Source of the DNA: an uncultured Eubacteriales bacterium
Lineage (GTDB): Bacteria; Bacillota; Clostridia; Christensenellales; Aristaeellaceae
Assembly (NCBI GenBank): GCA_900315675.1
Contig: OMZY01000004.1
Span: 86,970-150,969, forward strand
DNA length: 64,000 nucleotides
Reading direction: 5' to 3'
Below, piece after piece: positions 8,450-17,057 of the stretch. The translations under genes and the position numbers were made by a program. The notes under the pieces were generated by a model. The model was given only the letters and a program-made list of their open reading frames with translations, had not been told where the DNA came from and ran no database searches. Position 1 is the stretch's first letter; each line of letters opens with the position of its first letter.

Positions 8450-9397
8450 ATGCAGATTGATGACAGCGTGATGAACGGACAGGAGCGGATCAGTTTCCGC
8501 CTGCGTTCCCTGTATTCCGAATACGGATATGAACGTTACCGGATGAGCAAGTTTGAGGAATATGACTTGTACAGCCGGAACAAGGATTTCCTTTTTTCAG
8601 AGGGAGTTATCACTTTTACGGATACCAACGGACGGCTGATGGCGCTGAAACCGGACGTGACGCTCTCCATTGTCAAAAACCGGAAGGATACGCCCGGTGA
8701 GATCCAGAAACTGTACTACCATGAAAACGTGTACCGCGTTTCCACCGCGGCGGACGGTTTCCGGGAGCAGACACAGGTAGGCCTGGAATGCATGGGTGAG
8801 GTGGACGGCGCCTGCATCGCGGAAGTTCTGAAGCTGGCTGCGGAGAGCCTGAAGCTCTGCTCGGATGAATTCGTGCTGGAGATCAGCCATGTGGGAATCC
8901 TGAGCGCCTTTGTAGACGCCATCGCACCGGATGAGGGCGTGAAGGATGAGATCCTGCAGTGTGCCGGACAGAAGAATCTGCACGGAATCAGCCGGATCTG
9001 CCGGGACAACGGTATTGCAGAGGGAGCGGAAGACGCGCTGAAACAGCTGCTGAGCCTGTACGGAACGCCCCGTACAGTCATGCCAAAAATCCGGGCGCTT
9101 GCAGAAGAATACGGTGCCGGAGAAATGGCGGCCCAGCTGGGCCGGGCAGTAGCCGGATTTACAGGCAGCGATATCGAGGACCGGATCCAGATTGACTTTT
9201 CCGCCACGGGCGACCTGAAATATTACAACGGTATTGCTTTCAAGGGCTTTATCAGCGGAATCCCGGGAAGCGTACTGAGCGGCGGCCAGTATGACACGCT
9301 GATGAAAAAGATGGGCCGGAAAGACCGGGCAATCGGTTTCGCAGTGTTCCTGGATATGCTGGAGAGACTGACAGAGGAGGATGACTTCCGTGCTTAA
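8450..9397 (+). CDS. hisZ: ATP phosphoribosyltransferase regulatory subunit HisZ
   Basis: A 315-residue HisRS-like protein. Of two close ATGs, 8450 sits 7 bp after GGAGG while 8444 is too near it, so 8450 is preferred. The class II synthetase-like core is visible: FRLRSLYSEYGYERYRM, LMALKPDVTLSIVKN (motif 2 region), YYHENVYRVSTAADGFREQ, and SGGQYDTLMKKMGRKDRAIGFAV near the end. It lacks the anticodon-binding domain of a true HisRS, matching the length of HisZ. HisZ is needed for allosteric control of the short HisG, and the next gene is exactly a short HisG. It opens the his operon; expression is probably set by the promoter and operator just upstream. Confidence 0.92.
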   Translation: MQIDDSVMNGQERISFRLRSLYSEYGYERYRMSKFEEYDLYSRNKDFLFSEGVITFTDTNGRLMALKPDVTLSIVKNRKDTPGEIQKLYYHENVYRVSTAADGFREQTQVGLECMGEVDGACIAEVLKLAAESLKLCSDEFVLEISHVGILSAFVDAIAPDEGVKDEILQCAGQKNLHGISRICRDNGIAEGAEDALKQLLSLYGTPRTVMPKIRALAEEYGAGEMAAQLGRAVAGFTGSDIEDRIQIDFSATGDLKYYNGIAFKGFISGIPGSVLSGGQYDTLMKKMGRKDRAIGFAVFLDMLERLTEEDDFRA

Positions 9398-10016
9398 TAT
9401 TGCGCTGCCTAAGGGAAGACTGGGCGAAAAAGTATATGCCATGTTCGCCAAGGCCGGCTTCGAGTGCCCGGCACTGATGGAAAACAGCCGGAAACTGATT
9501 TTTGACAATGAGGAAGCCGGCGTACGGTATTTCTGGGTGAAGCCCTCTGACGTGGCGATCTATGTGGAACGCGGCGCTGCCGATATCGGCGTGGCCGGCA
9601 AGGATATTCTGCTGGAGTACCAGCCGGACGTGTATGAGCTGCTGGACCTGAATGTGGGAAAATGCCGGATGGCGGTAGCCGCTCCGGCCGGATTCCGGGA
9701 CGATATGAACCGTACGCTGCGGGTCGCCACTAAATTTTCCCGTATTGCCCGGAACTATTACAGCTCCATGGGCCGTGACATTGATATCATCCATCTGAAC
9801 GGGTCTATTGAGATCGCCCCGATCCTGGGACTCTCAGACGTGATCGTGGATATTGTGGAAACCGGAACAACCCTGCGGGAGAACAACCTCTCGGTGATTG
9901 AAGAGATCGTACCGATTTCCGCCAGGCTGATAGCCAACAAATCCGGATTTAAGTTCCGGACAGAGCAGATTGAGAAACTGACAGAGGGACTGAGAAAGGA
10001 AGTACAGGAAGCATGA
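9390..10016 (+). CDS. hisG: ATP phosphoribosyltransferase, short form (HisG)
   Basis: A 208-residue protein catalysing the first step of histidine synthesis, joining ATP and PRPP. The N-terminus LNIALPKGRLGEKV is the family hallmark. GTG at 9390 is preferred over ATG at 9381 because the AGGAGG at 9375-9380 directly touches the ATG but lies 9 bp from the GTG; the gene then overlaps the end of hisZ by 8 bp. The PRPP site is seen near residue 150-165 (VDIVETGTTLRENNL). The C-terminal ACT-like regulatory domain of long HisG is absent, in keeping with partnership with HisZ. Confidence 0.92.
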   Translation: MLNIALPKGRLGEKVYAMFAKAGFECPALMENSRKLIFDNEEAGVRYFWVKPSDVAIYVERGAADIGVAGKDILLEYQPDVYELLDLNVGKCRMAVAAPAGFRDDMNRTLRVATKFSRIARNYYSSMGRDIDIIHLNGSIEIAPILGLSDVIVDIVETGTTLRENNLSVIEEIVPISARLIANKSGFKFRTEQIEKLTEGLRKEVQEA

Positions 10017-11287
10017 TCCGCATTCTGAAATACGGTGAAGTCTCAAACGATGAAATCTTTGCCCGCTCCATGCCGACAGTAAACGTGACCGACAAGGTTG
10101 CGGAGATTATCCGGAACGTACGGGAGCGGGGAGACGAGGCACTGCTGGAATATACAGAAAAATATGACGGCGCAAAACTGGACAGCGTGCTGGTGACCCC
10201 GGAGGAAATGGAGGAAGCGCTTGCGCAGACCGATCCGGCTTTCCTGGCAATCCTGGAGAAGGCAGCAGCCAACATCCGCAAATTCCACAGCCGTCAGGTA
10301 CGCAATTCCTTCATTATTAATGATGAACCGGGCGTTGTGATGGGACAGAAGGTGATCCCGGTGGACAGAGCCGGCATTTATGTGCCCGGCGGAACAGCCC
10401 CGCTTTCTTCCACAGTACTGATGGATGTGATTCCCGCCAAGATCGCCGGAGTGAAGGAAGTCGTTGTGACCACACCGCCCGGAAAAGACGGGAAGATCAA
10501 TGCGGCTATCCTGGCTGCCGCCAAAGTGGCAGGAGCAGACCGGATTGTGAAAGCCGGCGGCGCACAGGCCATTGCTGCACTGGCTTACGGAACCGAATCC
10601 GTGCCGAAGACCGATAAGATAGTCGGACCCGGAAACGCCTTTGTGGCAGAAGCAAAGCGGCAGGTGTACGGCGTTGTTTCCATTGATATGATTGCCGGTC
10701 CCAGCGAAATCCTTGTGGCGGCAGACGGTAAATCCAATCCCGCTTACCTGGCGGCAGACCTGCTGAGCCAGGCGGAACACGACAAGGTGGCCAGCGCGGT
10801 GCTGGTAACCGATTCCATGGAACTGGCTGAACAGGTGCGGGATGAGCTGGAAAAGCAGATTCCCCGGCTGGAACGTGCGGAGATTGCACGGGTATCCATT
10901 GACAATAACGGCAAGATTATTGTGGCGGATGACCTGAAGACCGTTATCGACATTGCCAATGAAATCGCGCCTGAACACCTGGAACTGTGCGTGGACAATC
11001 CCTTTGACTGGCTGGACAGCATCCGGCATGCCGGATCCGTGTTCATGGGCCGGAACTGCCCGGAAGCGCTGGGGGATTACCTGGCAGGACCCAACCACAC
11101 GCTGCCGACCCAGGGAACCGCGAAGTTTTCCAGTCCGCTTTCCGTAGATGACTTTGTGAAGAAAACACAGTATACTTATTTCACGAAGGAAGCGCTGGCA
11201 GCCGTTGCGGAGGACGTGGCCGCGTTTGCACGGATGGAGGGTCTGACAGGACACGCACGGAGTGCGCTGATCAGGACACAGCAATGA
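10013..11287 (+). CDS. hisD: Histidinol dehydrogenase
   Basis: A 424-residue enzyme, normal length, performing the last two oxidations from histidinol to histidine with NAD+ and Zn2+. The ATG overlaps the hisG stop (ATGA). Family blocks are present: AGIYVPGGTAPLSSTVLM, VGPGNAFVAEAKRQV, the metal-site block SQAEHDKVASAV, and GPNHTLPTQGTAKFSS with the catalytic-site histidine. Placement of hisD third in the operon is common in Bacillota. It is followed by 148 bp that hold a MITE-like inverted-repeat element before hisC. Confidence 0.95.
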   Translation: MIRILKYGEVSNDEIFARSMPTVNVTDKVAEIIRNVRERGDEALLEYTEKYDGAKLDSVLVTPEEMEEALAQTDPAFLAILEKAAANIRKFHSRQVRNSFIINDEPGVVMGQKVIPVDRAGIYVPGGTAPLSSTVLMDVIPAKIAGVKEVVVTTPPGKDGKINAAILAAAKVAGADRIVKAGGAQAIAALAYGTESVPKTDKIVGPGNAFVAEAKRQVYGVVSIDMIAGPSEILVAADGKSNPAYLAADLLSQAEHDKVASAVLVTDSMELAEQVRDELEKQIPRLERAEIARVSIDNNGKIIVADDLKTVIDIANEIAPEHLELCVDNPFDWLDSIRHAGSVFMGRNCPEALGDYLAGPNHTLPTQGTAKFSSPLSVDDFVKKTQYTYFTKEALAAVAEDVAAFARMEGLTGHARSALIRTQQ

Positions 11288-11309
11288 AATTGCATTGTCA
11301 TGAATTCAC

Positions 11310-11415
11310 AATTCATAATTCATAATTATGGATTGCGTTACCACGAATGATCCTGGCGTAAAAGAACTTCTTGCTTTGAAAAGGCCTCAGTAACCAGCAT
11401 TATGAATTATGAATT
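11310..11415. repeat. MITE-like element with 17-bp terminal inverted repeats
   Basis: AATTCATAATTCATAAT (11310-11326) is exactly reverse-complementary to 11399-11415. The 106-bp element fills most of the gap between hisD and hisC, an operon that otherwise uses overlapping genes. The interior (11327-11398) has no coding capacity. Each arm is made of repeated AATTCAT words like the junction repeats elsewhere in the window. Confidence 0.7.
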
Positions 11416-11435
11416 AAACGAAGGGACTGAGTGTG

Positions 11436-12503
11436 ATGAGCCGGTTTTTTTCGGACAAGTATAAAGACCTTGTGCCTTATGTTCCCGGCGAGCAGCCGAG
11501 GGGACAGAAGTATATCAAGCTGAACACGAATGAAAATCCCTATCCGCCGCCTCCGGAAGTTACGGAAGCAGTCAGGAAGGAAAGCGAAAAGCTCTGCCTT
11601 TATTCCGATACGGAATGCACAGAGCTGAGAAAAGCGCTTGCCGGACGGCTGAATGTATCGGAAGATGAACTGCTGATGACCAACGGTTCAGATGAAATCC
11701 TGAATTTCGCCTTCATGGCTTTCTGTGACAAACATACCCCCGCCTATTTTGCGGATGTGACCTACGGTTTTTATCCGGTATTCGCGGACATTAACCAGGT
11801 GCCCTATGAGGAAATTCCCCTGAAGGACGACCTGACCATCGATATTACCGATTATTTCCAGAAAGCAGGCACCATCTTTATTGCCAATCCGAACGCGCCG
11901 ACAGCCATTGCCCTCCGGAGAAACGAAATTGAGGAAATCCTGAAGCAGAATCTTTACAACGTTGTTGTTGTGGATGAGGCTTATGTGGACTTCGGCGCGG
12001 AAAGCTGCGTTCCGCTGATCCGGGAATACGACAACCTGCTGGTAACCCAGACATTTTCAAAGTCACGTTCCATGGCAGGTGCGCGCCTGGGAATGGGCAT
12101 CGGCAATCCGGAACTGATCCGCGACCTGAATACGATCAAGTTTTCCCTTAATCCCTATAATGTTAACAGCATGACTGCCGCCGCGGGCACAGCGACCCTG
12201 AAACACGATGAGTATAATATGAAGAATTGTGAACTCATCATGGAAACACGGAGCTGGAGCGAACGCGCGCTGCGGGAACTGGGCTTTGAAATGACTACTT
12301 CACAGACCAATTTCCTTTTTGCAAGACACCCGGCGATCTCCGGCCTGGATCTGTACCTGGAGCTGAAGAGGAAAGGATTCCTGATCCGGCACTTTAACAG
12401 GGAAAGGATCCGCGATTACAACCGGATTACTATCGGCACTCCTGAACAGATGGAAAAACTGGTGGCAGCGACCAAACAGATTCTGGCAGACAGAAAGGCC
12501 TGA
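11436..12503 (+). CDS. hisC: Histidinol-phosphate aminotransferase
   Basis: A 355-residue PLP enzyme that transaminates imidazole acetol phosphate. ATG 11436 is used; GTG 11433 is three bases earlier. An AAGGGA ribosome site lies upstream, just after the repeat element. Fold-type I aminotransferase marks: KLNTNENPYPPPPEV, NGSDEILNFAF, NPNAPTAIAL, VVVDEAYVDFG, and TFSKSRSMAGARLG containing the PLP lysine, then the arginine-containing ISGLDLYLELKRKG-GFLIRHF region. It lies in a complete his operon, so HisC rather than a general aminotransferase is the natural reading. Confidence 0.93.
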   Translation: MSRFFSDKYKDLVPYVPGEQPRGQKYIKLNTNENPYPPPPEVTEAVRKESEKLCLYSDTECTELRKALAGRLNVSEDELLMTNGSDEILNFAFMAFCDKHTPAYFADVTYGFYPVFADINQVPYEEIPLKDDLTIDITDYFQKAGTIFIANPNAPTAIALRRNEIEEILKQNLYNVVVVDEAYVDFGAESCVPLIREYDNLLVTQTFSKSRSMAGARLGMGIGNPELIRDLNTIKFSLNPYNVNSMTAAAGTATLKHDEYNMKNCELIMETRSWSERALRELGFEMTTSQTNFLFARHPAISGLDLYLELKRKGFLIRHFNRERIRDYNRITIGTPEQMEKLVAATKQILADRKA

Positions 12504-12582
12504 AAAGCCGGAATCTGCATACGGCCAAGCAGGGCGGTCATGAAGACGGACAAGCGGAAATGATACGGGAGGATGAATACAG

Positions 12583-13170
12583 ATGAGAAAGGCTGAAGTG
12601 AGCCGGACGACAGGAGAGACCGATATCCGGATTCTGCTGGAGCTGGACGGTACCGGCAAGAGCAGTATTGATACCGGAGTGGGTTTCCTGGACCATATGC
12701 TGACGCTGTTTGCGCGTCACGGGCGTTTTGACCTGGAGGTTTCCTGCAAGGGTGATACATATGTGGACGATCACCACTCTGTGGAGGATATCGGGATTGC
12801 CCTCGGAAAAGCATTCGCGCAGGCTCTGGGCGATAAAAAAGGCGTAACCCGTTACGGAAGTACGATCCTGCCGATGGATGAAAGCCTGATTCTCAGCGCT
12901 GTGGATCTTTCCGGCCGCGGACTGCTGGTCTATGACCTGCAGATTCCCACGGAAAAAGTCGGCACATTTGATACGGAACTGACGGAAGAGTTTTTCCGGT
13001 CACTGGCTCACAATGCCGGCGCTACGCTGCACATCCGGCAGCTGGCCGGCGGCAACAGCCATCACATTATTGAAGGCGCGTTCAAGAGCGTTGCCCGCAG
13101 TCTGCGCACCGCGGTGGCGATCGATCCCGCCTGTGCGGAAGAAATTCCTTCAACGAAAGGAGTTCTGTGA
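12583..13170 (+). CDS. hisB: Imidazoleglycerol-phosphate dehydratase
   Basis: A 195-residue monofunctional dehydratase; it lacks the N-terminal phosphatase found in the enterobacterial fusion. Metal-binding histidine blocks are all present: GVGFLDHMLTLFARHGRFDL, DDHHSVEDIGIALG, RSLAHNAGATLHI and GGNSHHIIEGAFK. GGGAGG lies 10 bp before the ATG. The 79-bp gap from hisC has no obvious terminator, so it remains in the operon. The missing phosphatase activity is supplied by the PHP-type gene at the end of the operon. Confidence 0.95.
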   Translation: MRKAEVSRTTGETDIRILLELDGTGKSSIDTGVGFLDHMLTLFARHGRFDLEVSCKGDTYVDDHHSVEDIGIALGKAFAQALGDKKGVTRYGSTILPMDESLILSAVDLSGRGLLVYDLQIPTEKVGTFDTELTEEFFRSLAHNAGATLHIRQLAGGNSHHIIEGAFKSVARSLRTAVAIDPACAEEIPSTKGVL

Positions 13171-13790
13171 TGATCGCAATCATCGACTACGGCGTGGGGA
13201 ATCTGTTTTCCCTGCGGTCTTCCTTTGCCGCAATCGGACAGGAAGCGGTTGTGACAAACAACATTGAGGAAATCCGCAGGGCAGACAGGCTGCTGCTTCC
13301 CGGCGTAGGCGCTTTCCAGGACGCGGCGGAAAAACTCCGCGCTTCCGGTATGGATAAAGCCGTGACTGAGGAGGCGGCCAAAGGGAAACCTCTGCTGGGC
13401 GTATGCCTGGGCATGCAGATGCTGTTTGAAAAAAGCTATGAGTACGGTGTCCACGAGGGACTGGGCCTGCTCAGGGGTGAAATCCGTCCGATTGAGGAAC
13501 GAATCCCCGGCGGACTCAAAATACCTCAGATGGGATGGAACGGCCTGAAGATTGTGAAGGAATCCCCGTTGCTGAAATATACCCGGGAAGGGGATTATGT
13601 TTATTTTGTCCATTCCTACAGCGCGGTGAACTGCGAGGAAAGCCTGCTGGCTGTGACGGAATACGGCGCGGAACTGACTGCATGCGTGGGGAAAGGAAAC
13701 GTCTTCGGCTGTCAGTTCCATCCGGAAAAGAGCGGCGAGGTTGGATTGCGGATTCTGAAAGCTTTTTGTGAAACGGAGGGAATGGCGTGA
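13170..13790 (+). CDS. hisH: Imidazole glycerol phosphate synthase, glutaminase subunit HisH
   Basis: A 206-residue class I glutamine amidotransferase. ATG at 13170 overlaps the hisB stop (TGATG). The N-terminus IAIIDYGVGNLFSL, the nucleophile motif GVCLGMQMLFEKS, and the catalytic histidine/glutamate block CQFHPEKSG are all seen. It supplies ammonia to HisF, encoded two genes downstream, in the two-subunit synthase that makes IGP and AICAR. Confidence 0.95.
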   Translation: MIAIIDYGVGNLFSLRSSFAAIGQEAVVTNNIEEIRRADRLLLPGVGAFQDAAEKLRASGMDKAVTEEAAKGKPLLGVCLGMQMLFEKSYEYGVHEGLGLLRGEIRPIEERIPGGLKIPQMGWNGLKIVKESPLLKYTREGDYVYFVHSYSAVNCEESLLAVTEYGAELTACVGKGNVFGCQFHPEKSGEVGLRILKAFCETEGMA

Positions 13791-14500
13791 TCCTTTTTCC
13801 TGCGATTGACCTGCTTGAAGGAAAGGCTGTGCGTCTGTACAAAGGCGATTACGCACAGATGACGGTATACAGCGAGCATCCGGAGGAGATTGCGCTGGAC
13901 TTTGCGGCGAAGGGTGCTACCCATGCGCATCTGGTGGATCTTGAAGGAGCAAAAAGCGGAACCACCCCGAACCTGGACACGGTGCTGCGGATCAAGGAGG
14001 CTGCCGGGCTTTTCTGTGAGATCGGCGGCGGAATCCGGAGTATGGACACCGTGAAGACCTACCTGAACGCCGGACTGGACCGGGTAATCCTGGGAACCGC
14101 GGCAGTGGAGGATCCCGTTTTCCTCCGGAAAGCGGTAGACGCGTACGGAGAAAGAATTGCCGTGGGCGTTGACGTCCGGGACGGCTGTGTAGCGATCAAA
14201 GGCTGGATGGAGAAGTCTGCCCTGCAGTTTATGGATTTCTGCCGGAAAATGGAGCAACTGGGCGTGAAGACACTGATCTGTACGGATATATCCAGGGACG
14301 GTGCCATGCGCGGGACGAACCGGGAGATGTACCGGGAACTGTCTGAAAGCCTGGGACTGCAGATTACGGCTTCCGGCGGAGTATCCACCCTGGAGGATGT
14401 GGAAAGCCTGCGGAAGATGAACCTGTACGGCGCAATCATCGGCAAGGCATACTATACCGGTGATATTGACCTGAAAAAAGCAATTGAGGTGTCACGTTGA
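13787..14500 (+). CDS. hisA: ProFAR isomerase HisA
   Basis: A 237-residue TIM-barrel isomerase. It starts at GTG 13787, overlapping the hisH stop by four bases (GTGA). FPAIDLLEGKAVRL carries the N-terminal catalytic aspartate; AVGVDVRDGCVAIKGW carries the second. Phosphate-binding glycine loops appear at EIGGGIRSMDTV and ITASGGVSTLEDV. Active-site residues match HisA rather than HisF or TrpF. The overlap with both neighbours points to translational coupling through this part of the operon. Confidence 0.94.
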   Translation: MILFPAIDLLEGKAVRLYKGDYAQMTVYSEHPEEIALDFAAKGATHAHLVDLEGAKSGTTPNLDTVLRIKEAAGLFCEIGGGIRSMDTVKTYLNAGLDRVILGTAAVEDPVFLRKAVDAYGERIAVGVDVRDGCVAIKGWMEKSALQFMDFCRKMEQLGVKTLICTDISRDGAMRGTNREMYRELSESLGLQITASGGVSTLEDVESLRKMNLYGAIIGKAYYTGDIDLKKAIEVSR

Positions 14501-15258
14501 TTACGAAAAGAATTATTCCCTGCCTGGACGTGAAGGACGGGCGGGTGGTCAAGGGCGTCAATTTCCAGAAGCTCGGAGACGTGGCGTCCCCCGTGGAACT
14601 GGCAAAGTATTACAGTGGAAACGGGGCAGATGAGCTGGTGTTCTATGACATTACGGCTTCCGCTGAAGGGCGGGCGCTGTTTACGGACATTCTGACGGAA
14701 ACCGCACGGACGGTCTTTATTCCCCTGACGGTGGGCGGAGGAATCAATACCACAGACGATTTTGACCGGGTGCTGAAGTGCGGGGCTGACAAGGTGTCGG
14801 TCAATTCCGGCGCTATCCGGGATCCCTCGCTGGTCGGGAAAGCCGCGAAACTGTACGGAGATCAGTGCGTGGTACTGAGCGTGGATGTGAAAAGAGTGGA
14901 CGGCGTTTTCCGGATCTTTGCCAAAGGCGGCAGGGAAAACACCGGCATGGAGGCCATTGAGTGGGTTCGGCGCTGCGTGGGTGAAGGAGCCGGCGAGGTA
15001 GTGGTCAACTCCATGGATACGGACGGCGTGAAGCAGGGCTTTGACCTGGAACTGCTGGAAAAGGTGTGTGACGCGGTGCGGGTACCGGTTATCGCATCCG
15101 GCGGCGCAGGATGCATCCGGGATTTCATCACGCTGTTCAATACCCTGCCGGGTGTGGACGCGGGGCTGGCTGCATCGATTTTCCACTTCGGGGAAGTGGC
15201 AATCAATGACCTGAAGGCAGAAATGAAGCGGAATGGCATTCCGGCGAGAATTGTGTAA
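14497..15258 (+). CDS. hisF: Imidazole glycerol phosphate synthase, cyclase subunit HisF
   Basis: A 253-residue TIM-barrel cyclase. It starts at TTG 14497 overlapping the hisA stop (TTGA), and no better start exists before RIIPCLDVKDGRVVKGVNF, which contains the first catalytic aspartate. The second is in VLSVDVKRVDG. Phosphate loops are VGGGINTTDDF and IASGGAGCIRDF. It forms the synthase with HisH and releases AICAR to purine synthesis; purC lies 7.5 kb downstream in a separate unit. A repeat-bearing 94-bp gap follows. Confidence 0.95.
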   Translation: MITKRIIPCLDVKDGRVVKGVNFQKLGDVASPVELAKYYSGNGADELVFYDITASAEGRALFTDILTETARTVFIPLTVGGGINTTDDFDRVLKCGADKVSVNSGAIRDPSLVGKAAKLYGDQCVVLSVDVKRVDGVFRIFAKGGRENTGMEAIEWVRRCVGEGAGEVVVNSMDTDGVKQGFDLELLEKVCDAVRVPVIASGGAGCIRDFITLFNTLPGVDAGLAASIFHFGEVAINDLKAEMKRNGIPARIV

Positions 15259-15340
15259 ATTCAGAATTCAGAATTAAGAATTCAGAATGAATACTTATGG
15301 ACAGTGAGCCACAAGACATGATAATTGTGGATTATGAATT
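15258..15340. repeat. GAATTnA junction repeat between hisF and hisIE
   Basis: Starts at the hisF stop codon with AATTCAGAATTCAGAATT and continues GAATTCAGAATGAAT; the right side ends in ATTATGAATT, a loose inverted match to the left words. Similar in size and place to the element between hisD and hisC but more decayed. Confidence 0.5.
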
Positions 15341-15352
15341 GGAGGATTGACC

Positions 15353-16000
15353 ATGTTGAACATTGACGAACTGAAATTTGACGAGAAGGGCCTGATTCCG
15401 GCCATTGTGGTGGACGCGGAAAACGGGAAGGTGCTGACCCTGGCTTATATGAACAAGGAAAGTTTGAAGATCTCCATGGAAAAGGAGCTGACCTGCTTCT
15501 GGAGCCGCAGCCGGCAGGAACTGTGGCTGAAAGGTGAAACCAGCGGCAACTATCAGCACATCGTGTCCATTACTGCGGACTGCGACAGGGACGCGCTGAT
15601 TGTGAAGGTGGAGAAGGACGGACCGGCCTGCCATAAGGGCACGGAAAGCTGCTTCAATGACCTGGTCTGGGAGAGCGAAGAACGGCATGAATTCACCTAT
15701 GAAGGACTCATGGAACTGATTGCCGGCCGGAAGACAGAGAAGAAGGAAGGGTCCTACACAACCTATCTGTTTGAAAAGGGTCTGGACAAGATCCTGAAAA
15801 AGGTGGGCGAGGAGACCACGGAAGTGATCATTGCCGCCAAAGACAAGGATAAGAAAAACACGATCTATGAAATTGCGGATCTGACCTACCATGTGATGGT
15901 GCTGATGATTGAGGCGGGTATCTCCCTGGATGATATTCACAAGGAGCTGGCTTCCCGCCACGTGATTGATCACAAAGTCAAGCAGGAGAAAATGGTCTGA
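15353..16000 (+). CDS. hisIE: Bifunctional phosphoribosyl-AMP cyclohydrolase / phosphoribosyl-ATP pyrophosphatase
   Basis: A 215-residue fusion. ATG 15353 lies 7 bp after GGAGG; the open frame begins slightly earlier at TTG 15347. Residues about 1-115 are His[31 protein letters not shown], and zinc/magnesium ligands in [12 protein letters not shown] and [12 protein letters not shown]. Residues about 120-215 are His[29 protein letters not shown] and [10 protein letters not shown], the helical MazG-like pyrophosphatase. Together they perform steps two and three of the pathway. Confidence 0.95.
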   Translation: MLNIDELKFDEKGLIPAIVVDAENGKVLTLAYMNKESLKISMEKELTCFWSRSRQELWLKGETSGNYQHIVSITADCDRDALIVKVEKDGPACHKGTESCFNDLVWESEERHEFTYEGLMELIAGRKTEKKEGSYTTYLFEKGLDKILKKVGEETTEVIIAAKDKDKKNTIYEIADLTYHVMVLMIEAGISLDDIHKELASRHVIDHKVKQEKMV

Positions 16001-16752
16001 TGAGAGATCTGCACATGCATACTGTTTTTTCCGACGGAAAGAATACGCCGGAAGAGATGGTACAGGAAGCCATCCGGCTGGGCCTGGACACGGTCGGCAT
16101 TTCAGATCACAGCCACCTGGACCCCTGCGGTATGACGCTGGAAACCAGTGCTGAATACCGGGCGGAAATCGCCAGGCTGAAGCAGAAATACGCAGGGCAG
16201 ATCCGGGTGTTGTGCGGACTGGAACGGGATTTTATATCGGATGATTTTGCTGAATACGACTATGTGATCGGTTCTGTTCACCTGCTAACAATGCCGGACG
16301 GCCATCATGTATCCATTGACTGGACCGCAGACAAGCAGCGGGAAGGAGTGGAGAAGTATTTCGGGGGAGACTGGTATGCCTTTGCCGAGGCTTTCTATGC
16401 AACCGAGGCAAGGGTGGTGGAAGTGACCCGGTGTGATATCATCGGCCACTTTGATCTGATTACGAAGTTTATTGAGCAGGAGCCTGCGTTTGATGTACAT
16501 CATCCGAGGTATGTAAAAGCCTGGCAGAACGCGGCAGACCAGCTGCTGAAGACGGGTAAACCCTTTGAGATCAATACAGGCGCCATATCCCGGGGTTACC
16601 GGACAAGCCCTTATCCCAGCAGGGAAATCCGGGATTATATCCGGGCGCACGGCGGAAAGCTGATCCTGTCCAGCGACAGCCACAGTAAAGAGACGATTGC
16701 GTATAAGTTTGCGGATTATCTCGGCGAAACGGACGATGTTTCAATTCTGTGA
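16000..16752 (+). CDS. hisK: PHP-type histidinol-phosphatase
   Basis: A 250-residue PHP-superfamily phosphohydrolase whose ATG overlaps the hisIE stop (TGATG). Metal-site motifs: DLHMHTVFSDGKNTPEEM, GISDHSHLDP, GLERDF, IGSVHLL, CDIIGHFDL and LSSDSHSKE. PHP enzymes of this length placed in his operons (HisK/HisJ) dephosphorylate L-histidinol phosphate, replacing the HAD phosphatase missing from HisB here. With this gene the operon encodes every step from PRPP and ATP to histidine. A structured intergenic element and a terminator follow. Confidence 0.9.
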   Translation: MRDLHMHTVFSDGKNTPEEMVQEAIRLGLDTVGISDHSHLDPCGMTLETSAEYRAEIARLKQKYAGQIRVLCGLERDFISDDFAEYDYVIGSVHLLTMPDGHHVSIDWTADKQREGVEKYFGGDWYAFAEAFYATEARVVEVTRCDIIGHFDLITKFIEQEPAFDVHHPRYVKAWQNAADQLLKTGKPFEINTGAISRGYRTSPYPSREIRDYIRAHGGKLILSSDSHSKETIAYKFADYLGETDDVSIL

Positions 16753-16762
16753 TCGCTGTTAC

Positions 16763-16936
16763 CAAAAGGCTGCAAAGCCTTTTGACAGCTGTAGCATGGC
16801 AACTGTATTCCGCAACTTCAGTCGGCGCGACTGCCCACTGGGCAGCTCGCTTGCTTCGGTTGACCTCAGATCCGATGAAATTTCTGCCACTGGCAGTCAT
16901 CGGCTCTTCGCCCAAATCAAAGATTTGGACAGTTGC
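16763..16936 (+). other. Candidate structured RNA or palindromic element
   Basis: A 9-bp hairpin (16763-16771/16776-16784, GCAA loop) is followed by a closing stem GCAACTGT/ACAGTTGC (16799-16806/16929-16936). Inside it are three hairpins: 16827-16836/16840-16850 (10 bp with one bulge), a two-part stem 16872-16878/16897-16903 plus 16884-16888/16892-16896, and 16912-16918/16922-16928 (7 bp). All stems are perfect or nearly so. The strand of any RNA is uncertain; a plus-strand form would be the 3' end of the his transcript. Confidence 0.45.
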
Positions 16937-16961
16937 TCAACAATTCAGAATGAATGGTAAA

Positions 16962-16995
16962 AAAAAAGTTCCTGAAGAAATTCGGGAACTTTTTT
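16962..16995 (+). terminator. Terminator of the histidine operon
   Basis: A 15-bp stem with one G-U pair (16962-16976 with 16981-16995), loop GAAA. The right arm ends in six T, and the A-run on the left could make it bidirectional. Confidence 0.85.
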
Positions 16996-17057
16996 CATTG
17001 AGGCGCGTCTTACAGAGTGAGACCGGGAAGACCGGGACACGAAAGGAGACGAAAACA

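Larger units (their letters stand above)
16753..17057. other. Non-coding gap after the his operon
   Basis: This 305-bp gap holds a foldable multi-branch element (16763-16936), a short GAATTCA-type word (16942-16955) and a terminator (16962-16995). No convincing promoter was found between the terminator and the next gene. Frames through the gap are open by chance but carry no ribosome site. Confidence 0.6.
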
